Below the pieces are notes generated by a model. The model did no database searches and was not told where the DNA came from. It saw only the letters and a program-made list of their open reading frames with translations. Shown here piece by piece: positions 48,186-57,300 of a stretch of 64,000 bases of DNA. Numbering within the stretch: position 1 is the first letter of the stretch; the number at the start of each line of letters is the position of its first letter. The stretch covers positions 62,001-126,000 of the forward strand of contig NZ_FXAR01000007.1 in NCBI RefSeq assembly GCF_900177745.1, given 5' to 3'. A program made the translations under genes and the position numbers. Source of the stretch: Corynebacterium pollutisoli (GTDB taxonomy: Bacteria; Actinomycetota; Actinomycetes; Mycobacteriales; Mycobacteriaceae).

Positions 48186-48932
48186 GAGACCGCCTCCTGT
48201 CGTTTCTCGATGGCCACCGCCACCGCCCGGGGATTGTCCGGGAGATACCTCACCCGCACCCGCCGGGCGGCCACGAGCAGCCCGTACTGGAAGTCGCTCA
48301 GCGGCATCCCCTTGACGATCGTCGGCAGGTCCCCGTGCAGGATCCGCAGCTCCACCGCGACAACCGGGACGCCGCTCACCGTGCGGCCCGTGCGGTCCAC
48401 CCGCAGGACCTCGGCCTCCGCCGGCAGGCCGCGGCGGACGGCCTCCCGATCGAGCCTGTCGTCGAGCCCGTCACGCACCCGGACCTGGTCGAAAAGCGCT
48501 GCGCCTCCTCCCGCTTCGGCCCCCGCGCGATCTTCACCTTCTCCCGGCGGTACTGACGCCACATGGCCGGAAACTGCAGGCCGGGCTGAACACCGGGCAC
48601 CGCATCGGCGGCCACCCTACGAGTGAAGACGGAGTCGAAGGGGGCACTGCCGTCGGCCGGCTCTACCCGCACGAGGTGATCAGACGGCGGCCGTCCTTCA
48701 GCTCGGTGGTGCTGCGCAGCCGCGTCACCGTCGCCACACCCACCCAGGCGTCCGGCCACTCCACCGGCGCACGGCCGGCGCGGCGCACCGCGCCGACAAT
48801 TCCGGTCGCCCCGAACGCCACCCCGGCAGCCACGAGGCCGAAGAACACCACGACCCAACCGGCCCCCGTGACGGCGGCCACCACCAGGAGGAACAGAACC
48901 GTGGCCACCGCCACGGACACAGCCCTAGACAT
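48182..48932 (-). pseudogene. Membrane protein related to the 6.7-9.4 kb family, two frameshifts
   Basis: From the ATG at 48932 come two hydrophobic segments (AVATVLFLLVVAAVTGAGW, VVFFGLVAAGVAFG) and PDAWVGVATVTRLRSTTELKDGR. The frame then changes near 48670-48690 (to VRVEPADGSAPFDSVF ...) and again near a TTTT run at 48494-48500 (to ALFDQVRVRDGLDDR ...). The last part, GVPVVAVELRILHG ... VRYLPDNPRAVAVAIE, resembles the soluble halves of the tandem family at 6684-9355. It is first in a three-gene series with the precursor and radical-SAM genes, so it may once have been an accessory or immunity protein of that system; this is inference. Confidence 0.65.
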
Positions 48933-49022
48933 ACCGGGGATCCTAAACGCTTGCGTCAGAAAGCGCAGGAGGAGAGATGCAGAAAGCACCCCCCGGGCGC
49001 CGCAGTATGGTTATCTCGACTT

Positions 49023-50510
49023 ATGGGCGAAGCAGTTTCCACCGACACGTACACCCCGCAGCAGCGCACGCGCTACCGCCAGCAGCTGAACAACGACCTC
49101 GAGGTCTTCGACCGGCACCTGCAGAAGGCCGATTTCGGCAACCGGGGCACCATCGGCCTGGAGCTGGAGCTCAACCTCGTCGACGAGGACATGCAGCCCG
49201 CCCGCAAGGCCCCCGAGGTGCTCGAGCAGCTCAGCGACGAGTACCAGTCCGAGATCGGCATGTACAACGTCGAGATGAACCACCCGCCGCTGTCCGTCGC
49301 CGGGGACGGGCTGCGCCAGCTGCACGAGGGCATCACCTCCCGCCTCGACACGGTGCGCGCGGCCGCCGCCAACGTGGGCGCACAGGTCGCGATGATCGGC
49401 ACCCTGCCCACCGTCACCCCCGAGTTCCTCTCCGACCCCTCCTGGATGGTCCCCGAGAACCGCTACCGCGGCCTCAACAACGCCATCATGCAGAGCCGCG
49501 GCGAACTCGTCCACATCGACCTGTCGAACGAGGAGGAGTGCCGCAAGGACTTCGACGACATCGCCCCCGAATCCACCTGCACCTCCATGCAGCTGCACCT
49601 GCAGGTCCCGCCCGGGCGCTTCACCCACGCGTGGAACGCCGCCCAGGCGATGGCATCCGTGCAGGTGGCGCTGGCCGCCAACTCCCCGCTCTTCCTCGGC
49701 CGCAAACTGTGGCACGAGTCGCGCATCCCGGTGTTCCAGCAGGCCATCGACACGCGCACGCCCGAACTGGTCGCCCAGGGCGTGCGACCGCGCGTGTGGT
49801 TCGGTGAGCGCTGGATCACCTCCGTCTTCGACCTCTTCGAGGAGAACGTCCGCTACTTCTCCCCGCTGCTGCCCGAGGACCGCACCGCCTCCGGTGAACC
49901 CATCATCGAGGGCCAGTCCCCCACCCTCCATCACCTCAATCTACACAACGGCACGGTGTGGCGCTGGAACCGCCCGATCTACGCCCCCGGCAAGCGGCGC
50001 GCGCACATCCGCGTGGAGAACCGCATCCTGCCCGCCGGGCCCACCGTCACCGACATCGTCGCCGACGCCGCCTTCTACTATGGCCTGGTGAAGTACCTGT
50101 CGTCGGAGACCCGCCCCGTGTGGTCGCGTCTGACTTTCAAGGACGCGGAGCAGAACTTCTTCTACGGGGCGCGGGCCGGCATGTTCGCCCGCCTCGACTG
50201 GCCGACACTCGGGCGTATCGACGTCGCCACCCTCGTCACCGACCACCTCCTCGAGCAGGCCCGCACCGGTCTGCGCGCCCTCGACGTCGACGAGGACCTC
50301 GTCTCCCACTACCTCGGCATCATCGGCGAGCGCGCCCGCAAGCGCCAGAACGGGGCCATGTGGCAGCTGCGCACCCTCAAGGCGCTCACCCCGGCCGGCT
50401 CTACGCCGGATTCCCCCGAGCGCCGCGCCGCCCTGGCGGAGATGCTGCGCCGTTATCTGGCCAACCAGGCCACCGATGAGCCGGTGCACACCTGGAAGAT
50501 ACATCCGTGA
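49023..50510 (+). CDS. Glutamate-cysteine ligase family protein (GCS2 type)
   Basis: 495 residues. GTIGLELELNLVDEDMQPA has the acidic ATP/Mg-binding motif of the GCS2 family, followed by EMNHPP, CTSMQLHLQV and RRAHIRVENRILPAGPTVTD. Such carboxylate-amine ligases join glutamate to an amine, cysteine in some. Corynebacteria make mycothiol rather than glutathione, so the product is uncertain; EgtA-like or other gamma-glutamyl roles are possible. Start at 49023 fits the normal family N-terminus. Confidence 0.75.
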   Translation: MGEAVSTDTYTPQQRTRYRQQLNNDLEVFDRHLQKADFGNRGTIGLELELNLVDEDMQPARKAPEVLEQLSDEYQSEIGMYNVEMNHPPLSVAGDGLRQLHEGITSRLDTVRAAAANVGAQVAMIGTLPTVTPEFLSDPSWMVPENRYRGLNNAIMQSRGELVHIDLSNEEECRKDFDDIAPESTCTSMQLHLQVPPGRFTHAWNAAQAMASVQVALAANSPLFLGRKLWHESRIPVFQQAIDTRTPELVAQGVRPRVWFGERWITSVFDLFEENVRYFSPLLPEDRTASGEPIIEGQSPTLHHLNLHNGTVWRWNRPIYAPGKRRAHIRVENRILPAGPTVTDIVADAAFYYGLVKYLSSETRPVWSRLTFKDAEQNFFYGARAGMFARLDWPTLGRIDVATLVTDHLLEQARTGLRALDVDEDLVSHYLGIIGERARKRQNGAMWQLRTLKALTPAGSTPDSPERRAALAEMLRRYLANQATDEPVHTWKIHP

Positions 50511-50515
50511 GGTTT

Positions 50516-50525
50516 GTCAACCGGT
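50516..50525 (+). repeat. 10-bp direct repeat, left of HNH gene
   Basis: GTCAACCGGT, six bases after the ligase stop. An identical copy at 51750-51759 spans the HNH gene stop region, so the two bracket the gene. Confidence 0.45.
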
Positions 50526-50547
50526 AGGTGGGCAGAAATGCCGGTTT

Positions 50548-50574
50548 CTGTGGATAGACGGTGGTTATCCACAG
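50548..50574. repeat. Inverted pair of DnaA-box-like words
   Basis: CTGTGGATA and TATCCACAG form a perfect 9-bp inverted repeat with a 9-base spacer; the right half contains the consensus box TTATCCACA. It is 54 bases upstream of the HNH gene start. A hairpin or operator is equally possible. Confidence 0.5.
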
Positions 50575-50627
50575 GCCGGGTTGGTTGCTTATCGACGCCG
50601 CGTTGTTTCCGGTTTAGTGTCCGGGGC

Positions 50628-51761
50628 ATGACCACCGTTGCTGCGTTGCAGGCCCTGCGGGCCATGACCGTCCTGGAGGAGATCTCCTCCGGGGCGGTCA
50701 CACGCGACGTACTCGACCGTCTGGGTGTGCGTGATGCCCGGCTGTGGGAGAGGTTGGCGGTCACGTACTACGGGCCCACCCGGTATCGCAGGCTGCAGGC
50801 GGCGGCCCGGGAGGCGGCGGCGCCGCTGTCCCTGGACGCGGTCGCGGTGATCGAAAAACACCTGCGGTCGTTGTTGCGTGGTGCGTCGGTGACGGTGGAG
50901 GAACTCCGGGTCGAACTGTGTTCGTTGCGCGGCACCGTCGATGAGATTGATCGGGCGGCCGCCGCCCGGGTGCGTGACCACAACAGGTCGGTCAAGGATG
51001 CGGCGGCGAAGGCCTACGGCAAACGCGCCCTGCGCGGGGGTAAGAACACCGACGCCCTCGGCATGCGCACCCTGACCCTCACTCTGCCGGAACGGCAGAT
51101 CTCCCACATCATCGCCACCTTGCTACCTGCCGCGGACCAGGCCCGGGCCGCGGATCCCCGCCTGGGGTATGAGCCGGCGATGGCTGATGCCGCCTACCAG
51201 CACCTGACCACCGGAGCGGCAGGCAGTTCAACCCCGCCGGTGGTGCCGCTGGTGGTCATGGCACTACCCGACTACGCGGCGGTCCTGCGCCACGAGGGGG
51301 ATGAGACGGTGTTCGCCCTGACCGATGGCACCACGATCACCGGCAAGGAGCTGGTGGAGCATGAGATGGCCTCCCACGGCCTGGTCGGTGTCTACGACCC
51401 GGTCGACGGTGGGGTCAACCTCTACCGGGATCAACGGTGCGCGAGTTTCAAGCAGCGCATGCTGTTGGCGGCGGAGACGATCCTGTGCCCCACCCCGGGG
51501 TGTACGACACCGGCCGATCAGTGCCAGGTACACCACCTGACCCCCTGGAAACACGGCGGGGAAACCAACCTGGACAACCTCACGATGGCGTGCCGGGTGC
51601 ACAACGCCCGCAACGACGACGATCCCGACACCCCACCGAGGCACGGTCGGCTGGCACGAGAACCCGGCGGAGTGGTCCACCACCCACCCGATGGTGGGCC
51701 ACCGCGCACCAACACCCACCCGATCCGGAACCTCTCCGCCATGGCCCTCGTCAACCGGTGA
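50628..51761 (+). CDS. HNH endonuclease with DUF222 (13E12-repeat-type) domain
   Basis: 377 residues. The N-terminal and central region is the actinobacterial DUF222 domain. The C-terminus has an HNH module, with Cys pair in CPTPGCTTPADQC and HHLTPWKHGGETNLDNLTMACRVHNARND. Such genes are multicopy in corynebacteria and mycobacteria and behave as mobile or duplicated elements. ATG at 50628 was chosen; a longer in-frame extension to 50514 covers the inverted repeat and is unlikely. A 10-bp direct repeat brackets it. Confidence 0.85.
   Translation: MTTVAALQALRAMTVLEEISSGAVTRDVLDRLGVRDARLWERLAVTYYGPTRYRRLQAAAREAAAPLSLDAVAVIEKHLRSLLRGASVTVEELRVELCSLRGTVDEIDRAAAARVRDHNRSVKDAAAKAYGKRALRGGKNTDALGMRTLTLTLPERQISHIIATLLPAADQARAADPRLGYEPAMADAAYQHLTTGAAGSSTPPVVPLVVMALPDYAAVLRHEGDETVFALTDGTTITGKELVEHEMASHGLVGVYDPVDGGVNLYRDQRCASFKQRMLLAAETILCPTPGCTTPADQCQVHHLTPWKHGGETNLDNLTMACRVHNARNDDDPDTPPRHGRLAREPGGVVHHPPDGGPPRTNTHPIRNLSAMALVNR
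51750..51759 (+). repeat. 10-bp direct repeat, right of HNH gene
   Basis: GTCAACCGGT, inside the last codons of the HNH gene, identical to 50516-50525. Chance, or a trace of a recombination event that duplicated or inserted the gene. Confidence 0.45.
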
Positions 51762-51791
51762 CCCCTCCCCCGGAGGGGCTATCGGTGCTGG

Positions 51792-52205
51792 CTACAGCTT
51801 GACCATCGGCTCGTAGCCGAAGGGGATCCGCTCCGAGTCGACGATCTGCTTGCCGAAGGGGAAGCAGGTGACCGGGATCATCTTGATGTTCGCCCACGCG
51901 AGCGGGATGCCGATGATGGTGGCGGCCTGGGCTGCGGCAGTGGTGATGTGGCCGATGGCGAGCCACAGGCCGGCAACGAGGAACCAGATGACGTTGCTGA
52001 CGGCCGACATGCCGCTCACCCCGCCGGAGGGCTGGATGACGGAGCGCCCGAAGGGGGCGACGGCGTAGTTGGCCATGCGGAAGGAGGCGACGCCGGCCGG
52101 GATGGTGATGACCAGCAGGCAGGCGAGGATGCCAAAAAGGACGTAGCCGGCGGCGAGGAGGAAACCACCGGTGATGAACCAGATGATGTTGAGCAGGAGT
52201 TTCAC
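51792..52205 (-). CDS. YccF-domain membrane protein
   Basis: 137 residues with two similar halves of two membrane helices each: LLNIIWFITGGFLLAAGY and VSNVIWFLVAGLWLAIGH begin the halves, and AVAPFGR and CFPFGKQI mark the conserved Phe-Gly motifs. Inner-membrane protein of unknown function. GTG at 52205 starts the first helix. It is divergent from the DUF1707 gene with 40 bases between. Confidence 0.82.
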   Translation of the reverse strand: MKLLLNIIWFITGGFLLAAGYVLFGILACLLVITIPAGVASFRMANYAVAPFGRSVIQPSGGVSGMSAVSNVIWFLVAGLWLAIGHITTAAAQAATIIGIPLAWANIKMIPVTCFPFGKQIVDSERIPFGYEPMVKL

Positions 52206-52245
52206 ACCCCCGAATCTAGTGGAATCTGCCACTTCGATGGCGGGC

Positions 52246-52754
52246 ATGGATGACCACCTGCGTCTCTCCGACAACGAGCGCATTTCCGCCATGTCCGCCC
52301 TGGCCACCCATTTCACCGAGGGACGTCTCGACACGTCCGAGTTCGACGAGCGCACTCTCGCCGCCTCCCAGGCGAAGACCCGCGGGGATCTCCGTCCGCT
52401 TTTCGACGATCTGCCGGGGCAACTCCCGGCGGCACTCGACGGCGCTCGTCGATAAGCAGGATGCGGAGCTGGCCGAGATCCGCAGCCGGGGCATGAAGGT
52501 GGAGAAGTGGGACGGTGTCCTCGGCAGTGTGACGTTGGCGTCATTTTTCATCCTCATGTTCGCCTTCGACGTGAGTTGGGCGTGGATCGTGTGGCCCATC
52601 ATGGGCGCGTTGTTCGTGGTGATCCGCCTGCTCAACCACTTCTCCGACTCGGATGAAAAGGTCTACGAGGAGATGAAGGAGGTCGAGGAGAAGGCACGGA
52701 AGGCCCGGATCGAACGCGCCACGGAGCGCCTCAGGGAGCTGGAGGGGGGAGTAA
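52246..52754 (+). pseudogene. DUF1707 / 2TM-domain protein, frameshifted
   Basis: The first frame (ATG 52246) gives DUF1707: DDHLRLSDNERISAMSALATHF ... RGDLRPLFDDLPG, ending at TAA 52453-52455. The adjacent frame continues in the way related proteins do: DAELAEIRSRG, a two-helix region (GSVTLASFFILMFAFDVSW, AWIVWPIMGALFVVIRLL) and a coiled C-terminus ending RERLRELEG-like. So one extra base lies near 52447-52456, exactly at a repeated CGTCGATAAG word. A second extra G in a G6 run (52744-52749) removes the likely natural TAA at 52752. Alternatively, two separate small genes; less likely. Confidence 0.65.
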
Positions 52755-52764
52755 CCTGCTCCCC

Positions 52765-53415
52765 ATGCTCTCCTCCATCGTCGACTGGGTCGTCCGCCTC
52801 ATGGAGCTCCTCGGGGCTCCGGGCGTCGGCATCGCCATTCTCCTGGAGAATCTCTTCCCTCCCATCCCGTCCGAGGTGGTTCTGCCCCTGGCCGGGTTCA
52901 CGTCCACGCAGGGTGACCTCAATGTGTGGGCGGCGTTCGCCTGGGCGACGATCGGGTCGGTGACGGGTGCGTTCCTGCTGTACTGGCTGGGGGCGGGGAT
53001 CGGCGCGGACCGGTTGCGGCGTATCGCGGACTGGATGTGGCTGGTGGAGCCGGAGGACGTCGATAAGGCGTTGCACTGGTTCGACCGGTACGGGCGGTGG
53101 TCGGTGTTCTTCGGGCGTCTCATCCCGGGTATCCGGTCGCTGATCTCCATTCCCGCGGGCGTCGACCGGATGAATCCGCTGTCCTTCGGTCTCATGACCG
53201 TGACCGGTTCGGCGTTGTGGAATGCGGTGCTCATCTACGCCGGAGTGGTGCTCGGCGATAATTATCACCTGGTGGAGAAGTACGTCAGCGAGTATTCGAC
53301 GGTGGTGTACGTCATCGTGGGTATCGCGTTCCTCGTGGTGGTCGGCCTGTTGGCACGACGGGCACGGCGTCGTAATCAGCGGCGGAAGGCTGACATGCGG
53401 GGCACCACCAGATGA
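52765..53415 (+). CDS. DedA-family membrane protein
   Basis: 216 residues, five or six membrane segments. ENLFPPIPSEVVLPLAGF and FGRLIPGIRSLISIPAGV are the DedA/SNARE-associated motifs with their Glu, Arg and Pro-Gly. DedA proteins take part in lipid carrier or phospholipid flipping (UptA-like for undecaprenyl phosphate in some). The basic C-terminus overlaps the convergent glycosylase gene by 104 bases. It contains one repeated word at 53058-53067. Confidence 0.88.
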   Translation: MLSSIVDWVVRLMELLGAPGVGIAILLENLFPPIPSEVVLPLAGFTSTQGDLNVWAAFAWATIGSVTGAFLLYWLGAGIGADRLRRIADWMWLVEPEDVDKALHWFDRYGRWSVFFGRLIPGIRSLISIPAGVDRMNPLSFGLMTVTGSALWNAVLIYAGVVLGDNYHLVEKYVSEYSTVVYVIVGIAFLVVVGLLARRARRRNQRRKADMRGTTR

Positions 53416-54148
53416 TGCGTTCCCCCAGCCAGGCCCGCTGAATCATCGTGCCGCAGCGGCGGCAGGGGCGGCCGTGGCGGCCGAAGACGTAGGTGGTCTC
53501 CCCGGCGCGGCGCACGCCGGTGGTGACGCGGACGGGGGCGTGGCGGTTGGCCCACATGATGCGGCGGGTGATGTGGAGGATCTTCCCGACGTCGACCTCC
53601 CCCACGGGGCGCGCGGGGTGGACGCCGGCGAGGTAGCAGATCTCGGCCCGGTATTCGTTGCCGACTCCGGCGAGGTTGCGTTGTTCGAGCAGTGCCTCGC
53701 CTATCGACGCCTGCGGTTCGGCCTCGATGCGTCGTTGTGCTTCGCCGGGGTCCCACTCCCCGAGGACGTCGGGCCCGAGGTGGGCGATCTGCTCGTGGTA
53801 GTCGTCGACGCCGAAGACGCGGACGAATCCCAGTGAGTGGCCGACTATCTCGATGGGGTGGGTGTCGGCCAGGTGGAGGACGACGCGGGCGGTGTGGCCG
53901 GGTTTGCGCCACCTGTCGCCGACCCGGTGGATGGCCCAGGTGCCCTCCATTTTGAGGTGGGTGTGGAGGATCCGGTCGCCGAACTGCATGAACAGGTGTT
54001 TGCCGTAGGGCCAGACGCGTTCGGTGATGTCCCCGTCGAAGGTGGTCAGTGCCACGGAGGGCACGCGCAGGGAGGTGTGGAGGACCTCCCGGCCGGTCAT
54101 GAACTGCAGGCGCCGGGAGAGTTGGAGGACGGAGTCACCTTCGGGCAC
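53312..54148 (-). CDS. Fpg/Nei-family DNA glycosylase (Nei2-like)
   Basis: Base-excision repair glycosylase/AP lyase. 278 residues starting (V)PEGDSVLQLSRRL, where the Pro-Glu after the start is catalytic in Nei proteins. HTHLKMEGTW, AGVGNEYRAEI and a C-terminal zinc finger CRRCGTMIQRAWLGERIIWWCPAC complete the family. The ~30 residues after the zinc finger are longer than usual and overlap the DedA gene. GTG start at 54148. Confidence 0.9.
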   Translation of the reverse strand: MPEGDSVLQLSRRLQFMTGREVLHTSLRVPSVALTTFDGDITERVWPYGKHLFMQFGDRILHTHLKMEGTWAIHRVGDRWRKPGHTARVVLHLADTHPIEIVGHSLGFVRVFGVDDYHEQIAHLGPDVLGEWDPGEAQRRIEAEPQASIGEALLEQRNLAGVGNEYRAEICYLAGVHPARPVGEVDVGKILHITRRIMWANRHAPVRVTTGVRRAGETTYVFGRHGRPCRRCGTMIQRAWLGERIIWWCPACQPSAADYDAVPVVPTGRPPRGTRYPR

Positions 54149-54316
54149 TCTTTCACGCTACCGCCACGGGGCTTCGACCCGGTTTCGTGTCCCTGTCACT
54201 GGCCCGTGTCGTGCCCCGTGGCTGTGTTCCCCCCGGGGAGAATTATTGCCCGCGGCACCGGTATGGCATGGCTGTAGTTTCGCCCACTGCAGTGGGACAC
54301 AGGCTGCGGACAGGGG

Positions 54317-57300
54317 TTATTCATCGTCGAAGCTGATGCCCTCGATCACATCCGTCACACGCCGCCCCCTGACGGGGGTACGCGGTGCCGCTGCCCGCCC
54401 GCCGAGGCGCGCTCCGCGCGGGCTTATCGACGCCCCCGCCTCCCGCAGCGCCCCCAGGTGCGGGGAGTCGAACACCGGCTGTCCGTTGAGCTTCTCGACG
54501 GTGAGGTTGTGCCCGCTCAGCGCCCGCACCACGAGCGCGAGGTGGTCGGTGTCGAAGACGGTGAGGGTGCGCCCGCCGCGGGTGAGGTGGGCGAGGAGGA
54601 CGCCGTCGGCCAGCACGACGAGGGCGCCGGCGGCGCGGGAGGGCCCCGTCTCGGGCCACGGCAGGGCGGCACCGTAGGGGTTGGCGGGGTCGGCGGCGGC
54701 GAGGACGTGCAGTTCGGGGTCGTGGAGGTCCGGGGGCAATCCGTCGCCGTCGAGGCCGCGGAGGCGGTCGATGACGCCGGGCGTCGAGAACTGCGCCGCC
54801 CCGAGGCCCTCGATGAAGTAGCCGCGCATGGCCTTGCCGGACTCCTCGAAGCCGCTGAGCACCTTGTAGGCGAGGGCGAAGCCGCCGAGGACGTCCTCGT
54901 TGACGACGCTGCCGCGGGTGACCACGCCGTAACGGTCGAGCCAGGTCTCGCCCTGGATGACGGAGCGGGTGGTGGCGTCGCGGCCGGGCGGGACGCTGAG
55001 TGCCCAGCGCCCGCCCATGTCGAGGGGTGGCCCGGAGCGCAGGCGGGAGCGGTTGGGGCGCCGTCGGGCGCGGTGGGCGGTGGTGCCGCCGGTGGTGGCC
55101 AGGCGGGCGCGGATGGGGGCGAAGCCGTCGGGGCTGACGAGCCCGGCGTCGACGAGCCCCCACAGGGCCTCCCGCAGTTCCGCCGCGGTGACCATCTCCG
55201 ACAGTTCCCGCTGCAGGTCGGCGAAGAGGAAACCGCCGCCCCGGCGGAGGATCCCCATGACCTGTTCCTGGATGAAGGTCAGTCCCGCGGTTTCGACGTC
55301 GGGGACGAGGTCCGCGGCGATGTCGGCGGGCAGCAGCATGATCCACGGGTCGCGGGCGGCGGCGGTGCCGGCCCCGACGATGAGGATCTCCCCGTTGGAG
55401 GTCAGTTCGTCGAGCATGAGCGGGTCGTAGTCGCGCACCCGCGACGGCAGGACGAGGGACTCCCAGGCACTCGCCGGCAGGCGCACCCCGGCCAGCTGCT
55501 CGAGGGCGGCGAAGACACCGTCGGCACCCCGCAGGGGCCCGCCGATCTGGTGCCAGTCGATGAGGAAACGCGCGTAGGTCGACCCGATGACGGGCCGGGT
55601 GGCCGCGCGGGCCGCGGCCAGGGAGCGCCGCCGGATGACGCCGAGCACCTCGGCGGCGCAGTACTCCTGTTCGTCGATGCCCTGCCGGAAGTGGCCGTCG
55701 ACGAGGCGGGCGTCGGCAAGCAGGGGTTGCAGGGCGGAGTGCGCGGCGCTCACGGCCAGCCCGAAGGCGTCCGCCAGGTCGCGCAGGACGAACGGCCCGC
55801 GCGTGCGCACCCAGCGGGAGACGAGTTGCTCGAGGGCGTCGACGATGGTCTCCACCTGGGCGGGCACCCCGGGCGGGACGGGGATGCCCAGGCCGTCGCG
55901 CAGCAGCGGGGCGTCGAGGGTCTGCGCCAGGTGTTCGACGCCGCCGATGCGCACGACCATGACCCGGTCCCCCAGCGACGCCCAGTCCACCGTCACCTCC
56001 GCCAACGGCAGCGGCCCCAGCCGGCGCAGGGCATCGGCCAGCTCCTCCGGGGTGCGGGGCGGGCGGCGCAGCGAGGCGTGGACCTCGGCGATGATCTCCG
56101 GGTCGAGCAGCTCCCGCAGTTCGACGGTGCCCAGCAGCTTGGCCAATAGAGCGGGGTCGAGGGCGAGGGCCGCCGCCCGCTTCTCCGCCAGCGGCGAGTC
56201 GCCCTCGTACATGAAGGCGCCGGTGTAGTTGAACAGCAGCGAGGACGCGAAGGGGCTGGGCTGGTCGGTGGTCACCTCGGAGATGCGCACGCGGCGGGTC
56301 GCCAGGTCGCGGCACACCGTGGTCAGGGCGGGCAGGTCGTAGACGTCCTGCAGGCACTCGCGGACGGTCTCCAGGATGATGGGGAAGCTGGGGTATTTGC
56401 GGGCGACGTCGAGAAGCTGGGCCGCCCGCTGCCGCTGCTGCCACAGGGGCGCGCGCTTGCCGGGGTGGCGGCGCGGCAGGAGGAGGGCGCGGGCGGCGCA
56501 CTCGCGGAAGCGGGAGGCGAACAGGGCCGACCCGCCGACCTGTTCGGTGACCACCTCCCCGATGTCGTCCGCGTCGAAGAGGAACAGCGACGCGTCCGGG
56601 TCGGCCTCCCCCTCAGGCAGGCGCAGGACGATGCCGTCGTCCCCGGCAACGGCCTGGGCGTCCATGCCGGTGCGCTCGGCGATGCGGGCGCCCACCGCCA
56701 GGGCCCACGCCGCGTTGACGCCGCGTCCGAAGGGGGCGTGGAGGACGACGCGCCAGTCCCCCAGTTCGTCCCGGAAGCGCTCGAGGACCAGGGTCTTCTC
56801 GTCGGGGACGACGCCGGTGGCCTCCTCCTGTTCCGCCAGGAAGGCCAGCAGGTTGTCGCGCGCGTACCCGGAGAGATCCGTCACCTGGGAGGGGTCGGCG
56901 TGGACGCAGCGTCGATAAGCGCCGAGGGCGAGGCCGAGCTCGTAGGGCCGGCCGGCGGCGTCGCCGGTCCAGAACGGCAGGCGGCCGGTGTGTCCGGGCG
57001 CGGGGCTGACGAGGACCTGGTCGCGGGTGATGTCCTCGATGCGCCAGCTGGAGGCGCCGAGGGTGAAGACGTCGCCGACGCGGGACTCGTAGACCATCTC
57101 CTCGTCGAGTTCGCCGACGCGGCGCGGCGCCCCCTCCCCGCCGAGGAGGAAGACGCCGAACATGCCGCGGTCGGGGATGGTGCCGCCCGAGGTCACCGCC
57201 ACGCGCTGCGCCCCCGGCCGGGCCGTCAGTCGGCCGCTCACCCGGTCGAAAACCACCCGGGGCCGCAGCTCGGCGAAATCGGTCGACGGGTAGACGCCGG

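Noticed and set aside
50548-50574. Replication origin
   Set aside because: Only two DnaA-like boxes, no AT-rich unwinding region and no dnaA or dnaN nearby.
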